This document shows, one piece after another, positions 9,137-18,619 of a DNA stretch of 64,000 bases (its first letter is position 1; each line of letters opens with the position of its first letter). The notes beneath the pieces were generated by a model. It had not been told where the DNA came from and did not search any database. It saw only the letters and a program-made list of their open reading frames with translations. Made by a program: the position numbers and the translations under genes. This DNA is from Aquimarina latercula DSM 2041 (GTDB lineage: Bacteria; Bacteroidota; Bacteroidia; Flavobacteriales; Flavobacteriaceae), in NCBI RefSeq assembly GCF_000430645.1, contig NZ_KE387185.1, forward strand, positions 1,275,780 through 1,339,779. The letters run 5' to 3'.

Positions 9137-9670
9137 ATGTTAGATGTTTTAAGAGCAATGAATTTTGCAGATAAAGAGCCTACATTATCACACAGATTTG
9201 GAGTGTTCTTTCTATCAGGAGGTGTTATTCCTAATCCAATAGATGTCAGATTTCAAAAAGTTAGCGGTATCAATACCGAAGTACAATTGGATACTATAAA
9301 TGAAGGTGGACAAAACCTGCATGCACATCGTGTACCCAAAAAGATTAACTATAACAATTTGGTACTGGAACGAGGTTTCGTAGCTAGTAGTTTAGCCGAT
9401 GGTTTAGATAGTTTTAGTCTACCAGGTTTTGGTCAGATGCGCTCTCCGCTGATTTCTGAATTCAATGCGACATTTTCATTTTTTAAGTTTAATCCTTCTA
9501 ATGTACTAGTCACATTATTTAACGAAAATGGGATTCCTATTGGAGGATGGTTATTTCTAAAAGCATATCCAGTAAAATGGTCCGTATCTGATTTGGATGC
9601 ACAATCCAATTCCGTGGCCATCGATACAATGGAGTTGGCATATACACGATTTCAAATTTTAAGATTATAA
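9137..9670 (+). CDS. Third eCIS tube-fold protein (tube initiator layer)
   Basis: A 177-residue protein and the most divergent of the three gp19-like proteins. It retains FGVFFLSGGVIPNPIDVRFQ, then KVSGINTEVQLDTI, the VLERGFV strand and the C-terminal AYPVKWSVSDLDAQSNSVAI strand. It is 11 bp downstream of the second tube gene and 2 bp upstream of the small DUF5908 gene. Divergence and position next to the hub gene suggest it forms the ring joining spike/hub to tube. Confidence 0.85.
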   Translation: MLDVLRAMNFADKEPTLSHRFGVFFLSGGVIPNPIDVRFQKVSGINTEVQLDTINEGGQNLHAHRVPKKINYNNLVLERGFVASSLADGLDSFSLPGFGQMRSPLISEFNATFSFFKFNPSNVLVTLFNENGIPIGGWLFLKAYPVKWSVSDLDAQSNSVAIDTMELAYTRFQILRL

Positions 9671-9672
9671 AA

Positions 9673-9837
9673 ATGGCAGTAGAGATCAAAGAAATTGTCA
9701 TTCGAGCAATTATATCAGATGCTTCACAGACAGATGAAGGTAGCTCATCTTTGGATACCAGAAAAGAACAATGTGATGTGGTACAAGAATGCGTGCATCA
9801 AGTACTAAAAATATTGAAAAAGAAAAACCATAGATAG
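9673..9837 (+). CDS. Small eCIS protein, DUF5908-like (Pvc6 position)
   Basis: A 54-residue protein running from ATG 9673 (MAVEIKEIVIRAIISD) to TAG 9837. It is packed 2 bp after a tube gene and 3 bp before the LysM hub gene, so it is almost certainly translated. The N terminus matches the DUF5908 pattern (xxEIKELVIRAxV), and the C terminus is a short charged helix with two Cys (QCDVVQECVHQVLKILKK). Homologues occupy this position in eCIS loci. The function is not established; a role in baseplate or hub assembly is inferred from the location. Confidence 0.75.
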   Translation: MAVEIKEIVIRAIISDASQTDEGSSSLDTRKEQCDVVQECVHQVLKILKKKNHR

Positions 9838-9840
9838 ATC

Positions 9841-10557
9841 ATGGCATTACTAAGTGAATTAAGTTTTAAACTACAAAAGCTTACCATTTTTTCTTTTGAT
9901 AATGAAGAAAGAACCGTTGGTAAGAAGAAATTAGAGGTGATGTTTAATCCCGAATCCGTTAGACGAAGTTTTATAAATAAGTTTACCGATAAGGCGAGTA
10001 ATCCTCAGAATAAGAGTGATGCTAAGTTTATGCACAGCGATTCATCTACGGTTAGTATGAGTCTAATTTTTGATGGAACCGATGTAGATCAATATGGGGC
10101 AGAGATAGCACTTAGATTGTTAAGAGGTACCCAAAAAAGTGTTGCAGAAAGAATAGATAATTTTCGAAAAGACATTACAGAAATAAAAGGTAAAATTCAT
10201 GAACCACGCTATCTAGTTCTTAGTTGGGGAAAAACATTAAAGTTTAATTGTAGACTTTCTAGCTTAGATATTAATTACACATTGTTCGAAAGAAATGGAG
10301 ATCCTTTGCGAGCCGAGCTCAATGTATCCTTCATTGGGGATGATACGCCCAAAGCGCAATTAGCTAAGTTGAATTTACAATCTCCTGATCTTACGCATTA
10401 CCGTATGGTAAAATCAGGTGATCAATTACCATTGATGTGTCAAGAAATATATGGCTCTCCGATGTATTATCCATTAGTAGCAAGTGCAAATAAACTAACG
10501 GATTTAAGAAATCTAATACCAGGTCAAGAAATTTACTTTCCACCAATAGAAAAATAA
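9841..10557 (+). CDS. eCIS baseplate hub protein with C-terminal LysM (Pvc7-like)
   Basis: A 238-residue protein. The N-terminal beta domain has the motif KKLEVMFNPESVRRSFINKF, common to the family that binds between spike and tube. Residues ~188-236 are a LysM domain (YRMVKSGDQLPLMCQEIYG, then NLIPGQEIYFPP). The LysM in these hub proteins is thought to clamp the baseplate core rather than bind peptidoglycan. It ends 3 bp before the spike gene, indicating tight co-translation. Confidence 0.9.
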   Translation: MALLSELSFKLQKLTIFSFDNEERTVGKKKLEVMFNPESVRRSFINKFTDKASNPQNKSDAKFMHSDSSTVSMSLIFDGTDVDQYGAEIALRLLRGTQKSVAERIDNFRKDITEIKGKIHEPRYLVLSWGKTLKFNCRLSSLDINYTLFERNGDPLRAELNVSFIGDDTPKAQLAKLNLQSPDLTHYRMVKSGDQLPLMCQEIYGSPMYYPLVASANKLTDLRNLIPGQEIYFPPIEK

Positions 10558-10560
10558 AAG

Positions 10561-12243
10561 ATGTCATCAACTGTAGTAACAAGTACGATTAAAAGCAACG
10601 GCAAGATCCTGCCATTAGGATTGTATGAATTATTGTCGATAGATACAAGCAAAGAGTTTAACAAAATACCTTTAGCCGAACTTAAGCTATCCGATGGTTG
10701 TGTAGCAAATCAAAAGTTTACTACCTTAGAAAGTAATGCTTTTATACCAGGCGCTGAAATTGAAATCTTTTTGCGGTACGAAGGAAATAATACAAACGAG
10801 ACGAAGGTTTTTGAAGGTATTGTGATCAATCAGGAAATCGAACGCTCGCAATACCAATCAGTACTTACGATAGAGCTTTGCGATCCGTCCATAAAAATGA
10901 CCACTTTACGAAAAAACAAAGTGTTTCAGAATAAAACGGATAGCAAACTTATAAAAGATATTATCAGTACCTACAGAGATGTAAAAACTAAGAATATAGA
11001 AAATACTTCTTTGGCACATCCACAGATGGTACAGTACTATGTTTCGGATTGGGATTTTATAGTATCGAGAGCTGAAGCGAATGGGCAATTAGTACAAGTT
11101 GATAATGGAGAGGTTTCTGTTTTTACGCCACAAATTGGAAGTACCGATCATACCCTAACCTTTGGGATAGATCTGGCGCATTTTGATCTAAAAATTAGTA
11201 GTCGTCATCAATATGAGAAAGTACATTCATTTGGTTTGGATACAAAAAAGGATGAATTAGCACTTAGTATTCCCAAAAAAGGTAAAGAGCAATTATTAAC
11301 TAGTATTGATTATAAAACTTCACAATTGTCAGATGCAGTTGGAGCTAAAGAAACAAACTTGGTGCATGCTGTACCTACAGATCCATTAGAATTGCAATCT
11401 TGGTCAGATGCACAACTTGTAAAGTCAAGACTGTCTCTGGTACAAGGAACCATTAGGATGAATGGAAATGGAAAAGTAAAAGTAGGTCAGACGTTGAAAA
11501 TCGAAAATGTAAGTCGATTTAATGGAGAACATATCATTACTGGAGTTCGACATGGATTTGTAATGGGTTCAGGATGGTATACCTACCTACAAATAGGAAT
11601 GGATGCCAATTGGTTTAGTTCGCAATCTGATATTATAGATACAAAAGCTGCTGGTTTATTACCAGGTGTAAATGGATTACAAGTAGGAACAGTGTTGGAA
11701 CATGTAGAAGATTCGAAACACGGATTTCTAATTAAAGTACATATACCAGCTTTTGATCAAGAAGCTAAAGCTGCCGAAGTATTAGCCATGTATACGACAT
11801 TAGATGCTGGAGTAGATCATGGAATTTTCTTTCCTCCAGAAAAAGGAGATCGCGTAGTGATTGGTTTTTTAAATGATGATCCCAGGCAAGCAGTTGTTTT
11901 AGGAGCAATGCACAGCCACAAAGCACCACATACCGAAAAGAAAAAAAATAAATACAAAGGGATTTTTACCAAGTCTAATTATCAATTGCTTTTTGATGAG
12001 GAAAAAGAAGTGATAACACTATCTACAGCGGATAAAGACCAGTCCAATGAGCAGCTATTAGCTATCAATCAGAAGGAGAAAACAATCACATTAGAAGATG
12101 CTCATGGTAATAGTATTCTAATGGGTAAAGATGGTATTAAAATAATTAGTACTAAGGATTTTTCAATAGAAGCTGCAGGAGACTTTGATATCAATGCTAA
12201 AGGAAAAGTAAAAGTAAAAGGAAAAAAAGTGGATTTAATATAA
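10561..12243 (+). CDS. eCIS central spike (VgrG-like, gp27-gp5 fusion; Pvc8-like)
   Basis: A 560-residue VgrG/Rhs-spike family protein. The first ~350 residues form the gp27-like hub, including a DWDFIVSRAEANGQLVQV segment. An OB-fold follows at about 370-455, with HGIFFPPEKGDRVVIGFLND and DPRQAVVLGAMHSHKAP. The C terminus has short beta-helix-like repeats (AAGDFDINAKGKVKVKGKKV). It forms the trimeric needle under the tube, topped by the tip protein encoded two genes downstream. No extra C-terminal effector domain is fused. Confidence 0.95.
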   Translation: MSSTVVTSTIKSNGKILPLGLYELLSIDTSKEFNKIPLAELKLSDGCVANQKFTTLESNAFIPGAEIEIFLRYEGNNTNETKVFEGIVINQEIERSQYQSVLTIELCDPSIKMTTLRKNKVFQNKTDSKLIKDIISTYRDVKTKNIENTSLAHPQMVQYYVSDWDFIVSRAEANGQLVQVDNGEVSVFTPQIGSTDHTLTFGIDLAHFDLKISSRHQYEKVHSFGLDTKKDELALSIPKKGKEQLLTSIDYKTSQLSDAVGAKETNLVHAVPTDPLELQSWSDAQLVKSRLSLVQGTIRMNGNGKVKVGQTLKIENVSRFNGEHIITGVRHGFVMGSGWYTYLQIGMDANWFSSQSDIIDTKAAGLLPGVNGLQVGTVLEHVEDSKHGFLIKVHIPAFDQEAKAAEVLAMYTTLDAGVDHGIFFPPEKGDRVVIGFLNDDPRQAVVLGAMHSHKAPHTEKKKNKYKGIFTKSNYQLLFDEEKEVITLSTADKDQSNEQLLAINQKEKTITLEDAHGNSILMGKDGIKIISTKDFSIEAAGDFDINAKGKVKVKGKKVDLI

Positions 12244-12248
12244 GAGCT

Positions 12249-12665
12249 ATGAATAATAAATTTTTAGGAAACGGATGGTCATTTCCTCCTGCTTTTGGAA
12301 TTGGAGGCGCTGAGGTCAAACTTACCTCAGGAGAAGAAGATATCAAGCAAAGTCTTCAGATTTTGTTATCCACGTCGCTAAAGGAACGAATCATGCACCC
12401 GGATTTTGGGTGTGATCTTACGCAATTTTTGTTTGAAGAATTGGATGAGAAATTTGCCAATGAGTTAAGTGATATGGTATCTCGTGCCGTGCTATTATAC
12501 GAACCAAGAATTGAGGTGAATAATGTTGCCGTAACAGATATAGATCCCAAAAATGGCGTAGTACATATCGATATAGATTATATGGTAAGATCAACAAATA
12601 ATCGATTTAATCTTATCTATCCATTCTATATCAACGAAGCCTCTAGCGTGGCATTTGATTTATAA
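12249..12665 (+). CDS. eCIS baseplate wedge protein, gp25 family (Pvc9-like)
   Basis: A 138-residue gp25/lysozyme-like baseplate protein. Landmarks are the N-terminal GNGWSFPPAFGIGGAEVKLT, the DIKQSLQILLSTSLKERIMHPDFG-type core, and the EPRIEVNNVAV segment. The conserved Glu/Arg face (LKERIMHPDFGCDL) contacts the first sheath ring and seeds sheath polymerisation. It starts 5 bp after the spike gene. Despite the Pfam nickname, no lysozyme activity is expected. Confidence 0.93.
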   Translation: MNNKFLGNGWSFPPAFGIGGAEVKLTSGEEDIKQSLQILLSTSLKERIMHPDFGCDLTQFLFEELDEKFANELSDMVSRAVLLYEPRIEVNNVAVTDIDPKNGVVHIDIDYMVRSTNNRFNLIYPFYINEASSVAFDL

Positions 12666-12699
12666 TGAAGAAAATGATGAATACAAATACACTAGGATT

Positions 12700-13122
12700 A
12701 TGGATGTGATAATTATGAATGACGATACCGTAGAGTTTTCTAAAGTGGGATTACTCACGCTAATACCACCAATTCCAAAAACAACAATAAAAGCTTCGGG
12801 AAAGACAACTATTAATGGTAAAAAAGTTTGTGTACAGGGAGATGAAAAAAAAGTGGAGATAACATGTCAATATACTGTGCCACCATTTTCAACTCCTGGA
12901 TCTGGAACATTAAAAATAATGAACCTAGCTCCTAATCAATTAACTAGAAAAGCGACAAGTGGTAATAAAAAAATAATACTAAAAGGGAAATTATTTATAG
13001 CGCTTTTTGAGGTTGATTCTCCAGCTACGCTACCCTCACCTCCTAATACACCAGATCCTGTTCCGATGTACGTGGGAACTGGAAAGTTAATACCGGGAAA
13101 TAAAAAAATAAAAGCCACCTAA
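12700..13122 (+). CDS. Probable spike-tip protein (PAAR-like, Pvc10 position)
   Basis: A 140-residue protein lying between gp25 and the large baseplate gene, exactly where the spike tip is encoded. The segment TTINGKKVCVQGDEKKVEI resembles the PAAR-type NGKxVxVxGD strand-turn. The rest is beta-rich and Pro-rich (PSPPNTPDPVPMYVGTGKL). I chose ATG 12700 because the longer TTG start at 12655 would overlap gp25 and add a charged leader unlike the family; ATG 12715 is also possible. The protein probably sharpens the spike. Function is inferred from position plus weak motif similarity. Confidence 0.6.
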   Translation: MDVIIMNDDTVEFSKVGLLTLIPPIPKTTIKASGKTTINGKKVCVQGDEKKVEITCQYTVPPFSTPGSGTLKIMNLAPNQLTRKATSGNKKIILKGKLFIALFEVDSPATLPSPPNTPDPVPMYVGTGKLIPGNKKIKAT

Positions 13123-13143
13123 ACAAAATAAATAGTAGAAACA

Positions 13144-16100
13144 ATGGGTACTATTCAAAATATAGATAACATACTTCTTAGAGATGGAACCAGTCAGAAC
13201 GATCGCAATTTGGATGCTCTGAGCACTGATTACGTAGCTATCGAAGGGCGTAGTTTAGAAGTATTGATTACAGAAGCACAGCGGTTAGCCAAAGAACTTC
13301 AGTTTTTTGATGAACAAAATAGACCTACGGGTACTTGGGAATCATTTCTTATAGATGATCCCAATGTATTTAATCAAAACTCTCTCGAAGGGAGAAAAAT
13401 ACAACAAAAACAATGGGCAAGAGAACTAGCGGCATATGTAGAAAACCCAGAGTTGTTTTACAATAACATCGAAAAGAAGGCAAAATTATCCAAGCCTCAT
13501 GTAGTGTTATTTATCACCTTTCTTAAGTTAATGAATCATGTAAAGTCTAAAATGAATGGACTTACCGAAAAGCATCTCGATTTTTACTACAGAAAGTATC
13601 TACAATTAGACCCAAAACAGGCAGTGCCAGATGTGGTGAATGTACTTTTAGAATTAGAAGAGAATACTCAATATCTCGAAGTAGAAAAAGGAACCATCTT
13701 ACAGGCGGGAGAAGACACTGAAGGGAACGAATTACAGTATGTAACCAATGAAGATACGGTGATTAGCAAAGCCCAAATTACACAATTAAAAAGTGTTTTT
13801 GTATCCAAGCAAGTACGCACTATCCGAAATGTACATCAGGAGCGAAGAAAAAGCAAAGATGCTGCTTTTGTAGATATGATGGAAATGGCATTAGGACATC
13901 CAAATCCTGGTGATGCACTACCAGATTTTCCAGAAGCATTACAGATAGAAGATCTTTTTCAATTAGAGGAAGCGGTAAAAAACGAGAATGCTGAGGCACT
14001 TGCTTATGTAAAAGAAGTCTTGTTTTTAGAGAGAGATGAATTTGATCGTATTTTTTTAAAGCATCAACAAGACAAAGAAGGTATTCCTATAGATTGGGTA
14101 CCTGAGTACGAACTATTAGAAAAGGCGTACGAAAGAAAAATTATTCATCAGAGACAACTAGATTTAAAAGAATTACACAATACCAATGGATTTGATGCCA
14201 TGCTAAAGAAAGTGTATGGAAATCCAAATCCCGGAGATTCTTTGCCTTTATACAATGGAGAAACAACATCTTTAGAAAAAGTACTTCAAGATTTACAGGC
14301 CTCCAATGAGAACTCTGAGCAAGCATTAGAATATGTGGAAGTAGAATTATTGTTGAGAAAACAAGATTTTATTCATGTTATGCAAACTAATAGTGATAGT
14401 AGTATTTCCGAAGAAGATAAAAATAAAGTATACCGTATTTTAGAATTTTCTGAACGTCAGCTGCGTTCTGTGGTAATTCATTCTCCAGAAACGGAACAAT
14501 TATCTGATATTTATGATACTACGAACGCTAAGGATTTTCTTTTTAGTCAGTATGATGAGGAAGAAGAAAGTAAAAGGTTCAAAACTTTTGGGGATAGACT
14601 AACTGCTATTGCAGATAATTCCTTAAAACCATCAGAAATTGGATTTGCGATTAGTTCTCCAACCTTATTGCTCAAAGACGGAAAACGTACTATTGAAGTA
14701 TTATTAGATCTGAATCTGAGCAACCAAAAAATAGAAGATTTACGAGCTGTTTTTGATACAAAAGATCCTTTTCAAACCTACCTAAGTAGTGCAGAACAAT
14801 GGTTTACACCAGATGAGGTTCAGTATTCTTTAGGGAATTATGTAGGCAGTTCATCAGAGAATAATCTAAACGTTGAAATAAAGGATCAAACCATTACCCG
14901 ATTAGATACTACTAATTTTACTGTAACCGATATAGGCGATTACATCGTAGATGCCTCTCAAAAAATTTATGAGATTGTAGACTTTAAGGATGTGAAAATT
15001 GTAGAAATTAAAGAGGTTGGAGTATTAGAAACACCTATAGAAAATACGCAAAAATACAGCAAGGATCAAGTATACCTAAATGCGCTGAGAATCCGAATGA
15101 AGCTTCAGGATAATGATTTGCCTATTATTTCATTTCCATCTTCTTCTGCTTTTATAGCATCGGATTATCCTGTTATGGTTTGTACATTACAGTCTTCAAT
15201 AGAAGAGGAAGATGATCAAAACAGGATACGAAGTAGCTATCAACATTTAGTAGATGTGGCATTACAAAAAGCCCATATTCGAGTAGATGTTCAGGAGATG
15301 CAGCATAGTATTGTAGAGAATGATGAAGGAACAATCGATACCAACAAACCATTTGAACCTTTTGGCTTTCAACCTGAAATAGGAACCAGTTTTTACATCG
15401 CTAATGACGAAATATCACAGAAACGGTTGCAAGATGTACAGTTACATTTAGAATGGATAAAACAACCAACATCTTTTGTGGATTATTACAAAAATTATTG
15501 GCTTATTCAGGCAGATCATACCGAGGAAGAACTTGCTTCACTAAATGATGAACAATTGGCCGAACTTATGGATCAAAAGTTAGGTTTTGATGCTGCTATC
15601 ATTGAGAATGAACATGATTTTAAGGCTGATGTATTTTTACATGATCGCAATGCAGAGCTGTTACTTTCTGTCAAGGTTGAAGATGAACAAGGTAATGAGG
15701 TAACAGAAGGTTTTCCTCTTTTTAATAAAGAAAAAAGTATATCTATCAATGATATTCCTACAAGGATTAAAAATTCAAGTCCTGATTATCAATATAAAGA
15801 ACGTTTTGGAATACAGACAGATGACGAAGAAGCATTGCTTTGGGATCGCTATTTTAGAATAGAATTGACTCCAATAAACTTTCAGCATTCGGTCTTTAAT
15901 ACCTTGTCTGTCAAACAAGCAATATCGGAGAAGGTAGAAATAAAAAATCTAAAGATCAATCCGCCATATCATCCTAAGCTTAAAAAACTAGGAATTTCAT
16001 ATACGTCTTGTGATACTATTCTAGCAAATACAGCAATACCTAGGACTACGAATAAGATATTTCATATACACCCATTTGGATATGATGATATAACTCCTGG

Positions 16101-17343
16101 AGAAGAAAGTACGCTAATTCCTGCGTATAAGGATGAAGGCTCATTATATCTGGGAATCACTGAGGCAAATACACCACAGGTACTTTCAATTTTATTTCAA
16201 ATGGCAGAAGGGAGCGCAGATCCTGAAATAGAAAAACCAGTAGTGCAATGGAGTTATCTGCGAAATAATGAATGGATAACATTAGCGCCATCTAATCTAC
16301 TACAGGATGGTACAAATGGATTACTAAATACAGGAATTGTAAAAATTAGAATACCCGAAGATGCTACCCAAGGCGGTACGTTAATGCCATCTCATTTACA
16401 TTGGATCAAGATAAGTACATTTAAAAATATTGAAGGAGTATCTGACACTATTGATATTCGGAGTCAGGTGATTAGTGCTACACTCGCTAGTGAAACAGTA
16501 GCGCCAGTACATTTCGAAAATCCATTGCCAGTAGATACGATTAGCGAAGAACTCAACCAAATACCTGAAGTAGCAAAAATTGCCCAACCTTTTACATCTA
16601 GTAAGGGGAAACCGGTAGAAAAAGGAGATGCCTTATATAAGCGAATCAGTGAACGTTTAAGGCACAAGAACAGAGCGCTGACCATGTGGGATTATGAACA
16701 TATGATATTACATAAGTTTCCAGAAATTTATAAGACCAAATGTCTTCCTGCTTCGGATCGTATCGGTGGCGTAGATGTGATTGTAGTTCCGGATATTAAA
16801 GGAAAATTACCATTTAATCCTTTTGCTCCAAAAGTAGCAGCAGATACACTTCTTAAGATCAATTCGTATCTAGAAAATCTGGCTCCGACCTATGCCGAGA
16901 TATCCGTTTCGAATCCTTCTTATTTACAAGTTTCTACAGAATGTGTTGTGAAATTTTATTCTGGATATGATGAAGTTTTTTATAAAGACAAGTTAATAGA
17001 AGAAATCAAACGATTCATGTCTCCCTGGGCATATGGAGAAGATAGCGAAATTCAAATCGGAGGATCACTCCATGCTAGTATGATTATCAACTTCATTGCA
17101 GAACGTCCGTATATCGATTATGTAGCAAACCTAAAATTATTTCAAAGCGAAGACGGAAAGACATTTACCGATGTACGAAGTCTGAATGACGGAAAATCTA
17201 TCGTAACGCCCTCGCAACCCGACATGATTATGGTAGCTGCCCAAATACACGAAGTCTATGTAGTTAACGAAAATGGATTCGAAGAAGACAGCTTTGAAGG
17301 AATTAATTATATGGAAATCAGTAAAGACTTTATTGTGAAATAA
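13144..17343 (+). CDS. eCIS baseplate wedge protein, gp6/baseplate-J-like (Pvc11-like)
   Basis: At 1399 residues, the largest gene of the cluster. The C-terminal third carries the baseplate-J type region (ISERLRHKNRALTMWDYEHM, then FPEIYKTKCLPASD and GGVDVIVVPDIKG). The N-terminal half is long and helical. An internal duplication lies at about residues 243-315 and 351-425: ALGHPNPGDALP and VYGNPNPGDSLP are each followed by a similar helical stretch. Paired with the gp7-like protein at 19795, it forms the wedges around the spike. It is longer than I would expect from typical Pvc11 proteins, partly because of that duplicated insert. Confidence 0.9.
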   Translation: MGTIQNIDNILLRDGTSQNDRNLDALSTDYVAIEGRSLEVLITEAQRLAKELQFFDEQNRPTGTWESFLIDDPNVFNQNSLEGRKIQQKQWARELAAYVENPELFYNNIEKKAKLSKPHVVLFITFLKLMNHVKSKMNGLTEKHLDFYYRKYLQLDPKQAVPDVVNVLLELEENTQYLEVEKGTILQAGEDTEGNELQYVTNEDTVISKAQITQLKSVFVSKQVRTIRNVHQERRKSKDAAFVDMMEMALGHPNPGDALPDFPEALQIEDLFQLEEAVKNENAEALAYVKEVLFLERDEFDRIFLKHQQDKEGIPIDWVPEYELLEKAYERKIIHQRQLDLKELHNTNGFDAMLKKVYGNPNPGDSLPLYNGETTSLEKVLQDLQASNENSEQALEYVEVELLLRKQDFIHVMQTNSDSSISEEDKNKVYRILEFSERQLRSVVIHSPETEQLSDIYDTTNAKDFLFSQYDEEEESKRFKTFGDRLTAIADNSLKPSEIGFAISSPTLLLKDGKRTIEVLLDLNLSNQKIEDLRAVFDTKDPFQTYLSSAEQWFTPDEVQYSLGNYVGSSSENNLNVEIKDQTITRLDTTNFTVTDIGDYIVDASQKIYEIVDFKDVKIVEIKEVGVLETPIENTQKYSKDQVYLNALRIRMKLQDNDLPIISFPSSSAFIASDYPVMVCTLQSSIEEEDDQNRIRSSYQHLVDVALQKAHIRVDVQEMQHSIVENDEGTIDTNKPFEPFGFQPEIGTSFYIANDEISQKRLQDVQLHLEWIKQPTSFVDYYKNYWLIQADHTEEELASLNDEQLAELMDQKLGFDAAIIENEHDFKADVFLHDRNAELLLSVKVEDEQGNEVTEGFPLFNKEKSISINDIPTRIKNSSPDYQYKERFGIQTDDEEALLWDRYFRIELTPINFQHSVFNTLSVKQAISEKVEIKNLKINPPYHPKLKKLGISYTSCDTILANTAIPRTTNKIFHIHPFGYDDITPGEESTLIPAYKDEGSLYLGITEANTPQVLSILFQMAEGSADPEIEKPVVQWSYLRNNEWITLAPSNLLQDGTNGLLNTGIVKIRIPEDATQGGTLMPSHLHWIKISTFKNIEGVSDTIDIRSQVISATLASETVAPVHFENPLPVDTISEELNQIPEVAKIAQPFTSSKGKPVEKGDALYKRISERLRHKNRALTMWDYEHMILHKFPEIYKTKCLPASDRIGGVDVIVVPDIKGKLPFNPFAPKVAADTLLKINSYLENLAPTYAEISVSNPSYLQVSTECVVKFYSGYDEVFYKDKLIEEIKRFMSPWAYGEDSEIQIGGSLHASMIINFIAERPYIDYVANLKLFQSEDGKTFTDVRSLNDGKSIVTPSQPDMIMVAAQIHEVYVVNENGFEEDSFEGINYMEISKDFIVK

Positions 17344-17376
17344 AATCTTAAAACCAAAGTAATAAAATACAGTCTT

Positions 17377-18561
17377 ATGGAAATCAATAAAAGAAACAGA
17401 ACAGAACTCAAGGAATATTTTAAGATTAATGATAAACCTACTCAGGAAGAGTTTTCAGATTTTATAGAAGCTAGTATTAATCAAGCTGAAGATGGGGTTG
17501 CGAAAGTACAAGGTAATCCCTTGTCTATACAAGCCGAAGGAGAGCGAATAGGAACACAAGAGGTAGTCGATCTCTATGAAAATTTTACAGATGAAAATCC
17601 GCAATGGTCTATAAACTTAAACCCAAGGATAAATGCTGAAGAACCATCGAGCAATCAATCTGGATTAAATATCAAAGACGCAACAGGACAGAGTCGTTTG
17701 TTTATAAAATCTGGAGAAGGTACTGTTGGGATTGGTACTATAGAACCTGTGGCACCCCTTACGGTCAAAGGAAATATTACTTCTAACAAACCTATCGCTG
17801 CGATGCAAATTTCTGAAAACACACTTCTTTTTGGAGGTAACAATGCGAATGAGCATAAGGAATCTGCAAAGATTGAGGTAGGTACTACTACTTTAAAATT
17901 ATTTGGAAAATCAACGAATAGTGATCCTACCACTAGAAAGCTAGAGATTCTAGCAGATGGAGGAACTCATATTAAAGGAGCAGTATCAGTTCAAGGTGAT
18001 ATGACGGTAAAAAAATTGAAGGCAGAGAATATTTCTACGAGTACAGATTTGGATAAAGAAGGTGCTAGCCATGATAGAATTCCTACCCAAATGGCGGTAA
18101 AAAGCTATGTAGATACAAGGATGCCAAAAGGAGTAATTGTGATGTGGTCCGGAAATATTAGTAGTATTCCTGTGGGATGGGCATTGTGTGATGGACAGCA
18201 AGGTACTCCCAACTTATCAGGGAGATTTATTGTAGGATTTGACAAAGGAAATTCACAATATCAGATAGGAAAAACAGGAGGGAAAGAAGAAGTTAGTTTA
18301 ACGACAGGCCAATTACCATCACATAGTCATTCAGGAACTACTGGAGAAGCTGGCGAACACGCACATAATTTTACAGGTGCTGCTAAAAGAGGAGATGGAT
18401 CTGGTACAGGAAGTTCTAATGATTATTACAAAGCATTCACCAGAACTACCCAACCTGCAGGTAAGCATAGACATTCCTTTAATACCAATAAGACTGGAAG
18501 CAATCAACCTCATGAAAATCGCCCACCGTATTTCGCATTGGCATATATCATGAAATTATAA
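17377..18561 (+). CDS. eCIS fibre protein 1 with phage tail-collar tip domain
   Basis: A 394-residue protein. Residues 1-~130 are a helical anchor (FKINDKPTQEEFSDFIEASI) followed by a fibre repeat (GEGTVGIGTIEPVAPLTVKG). The C terminus from about residue 245 is a tail-collar/microcystin-dependent-protein domain (GVIVMWSGNISSIPVGWALC, ending ENRPPYFALAYIMKL). Its tip loop carries HxH and spaced His pairs (PSHSHSG, GEHAHNF, GKHRHSF), as in metal-bound T4 fibre tips. It probably binds target-cell receptors. It is the upstream member of a tandem pair. Confidence 0.85.
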   Translation: MEINKRNRTELKEYFKINDKPTQEEFSDFIEASINQAEDGVAKVQGNPLSIQAEGERIGTQEVVDLYENFTDENPQWSINLNPRINAEEPSSNQSGLNIKDATGQSRLFIKSGEGTVGIGTIEPVAPLTVKGNITSNKPIAAMQISENTLLFGGNNANEHKESAKIEVGTTTLKLFGKSTNSDPTTRKLEILADGGTHIKGAVSVQGDMTVKKLKAENISTSTDLDKEGASHDRIPTQMAVKSYVDTRMPKGVIVMWSGNISSIPVGWALCDGQQGTPNLSGRFIVGFDKGNSQYQIGKTGGKEEVSLTTGQLPSHSHSGTTGEAGEHAHNFTGAAKRGDGSGTGSSNDYYKAFTRTTQPAGKHRHSFNTNKTGSNQPHENRPPYFALAYIMKL

Positions 18562-18619
18562 TCTAGTAATAAAAAACAACTACTGGTATTTAAAAGTTAA
18601 CATCCTAAAAAAATAAGAA

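Noticed and set aside
12655..12699. TTG-initiated extension of the spike-tip gene overlapping gp25
   Set aside because: It overlaps the gp25 stop and gives a charged leader; an ATG follows at 12700.
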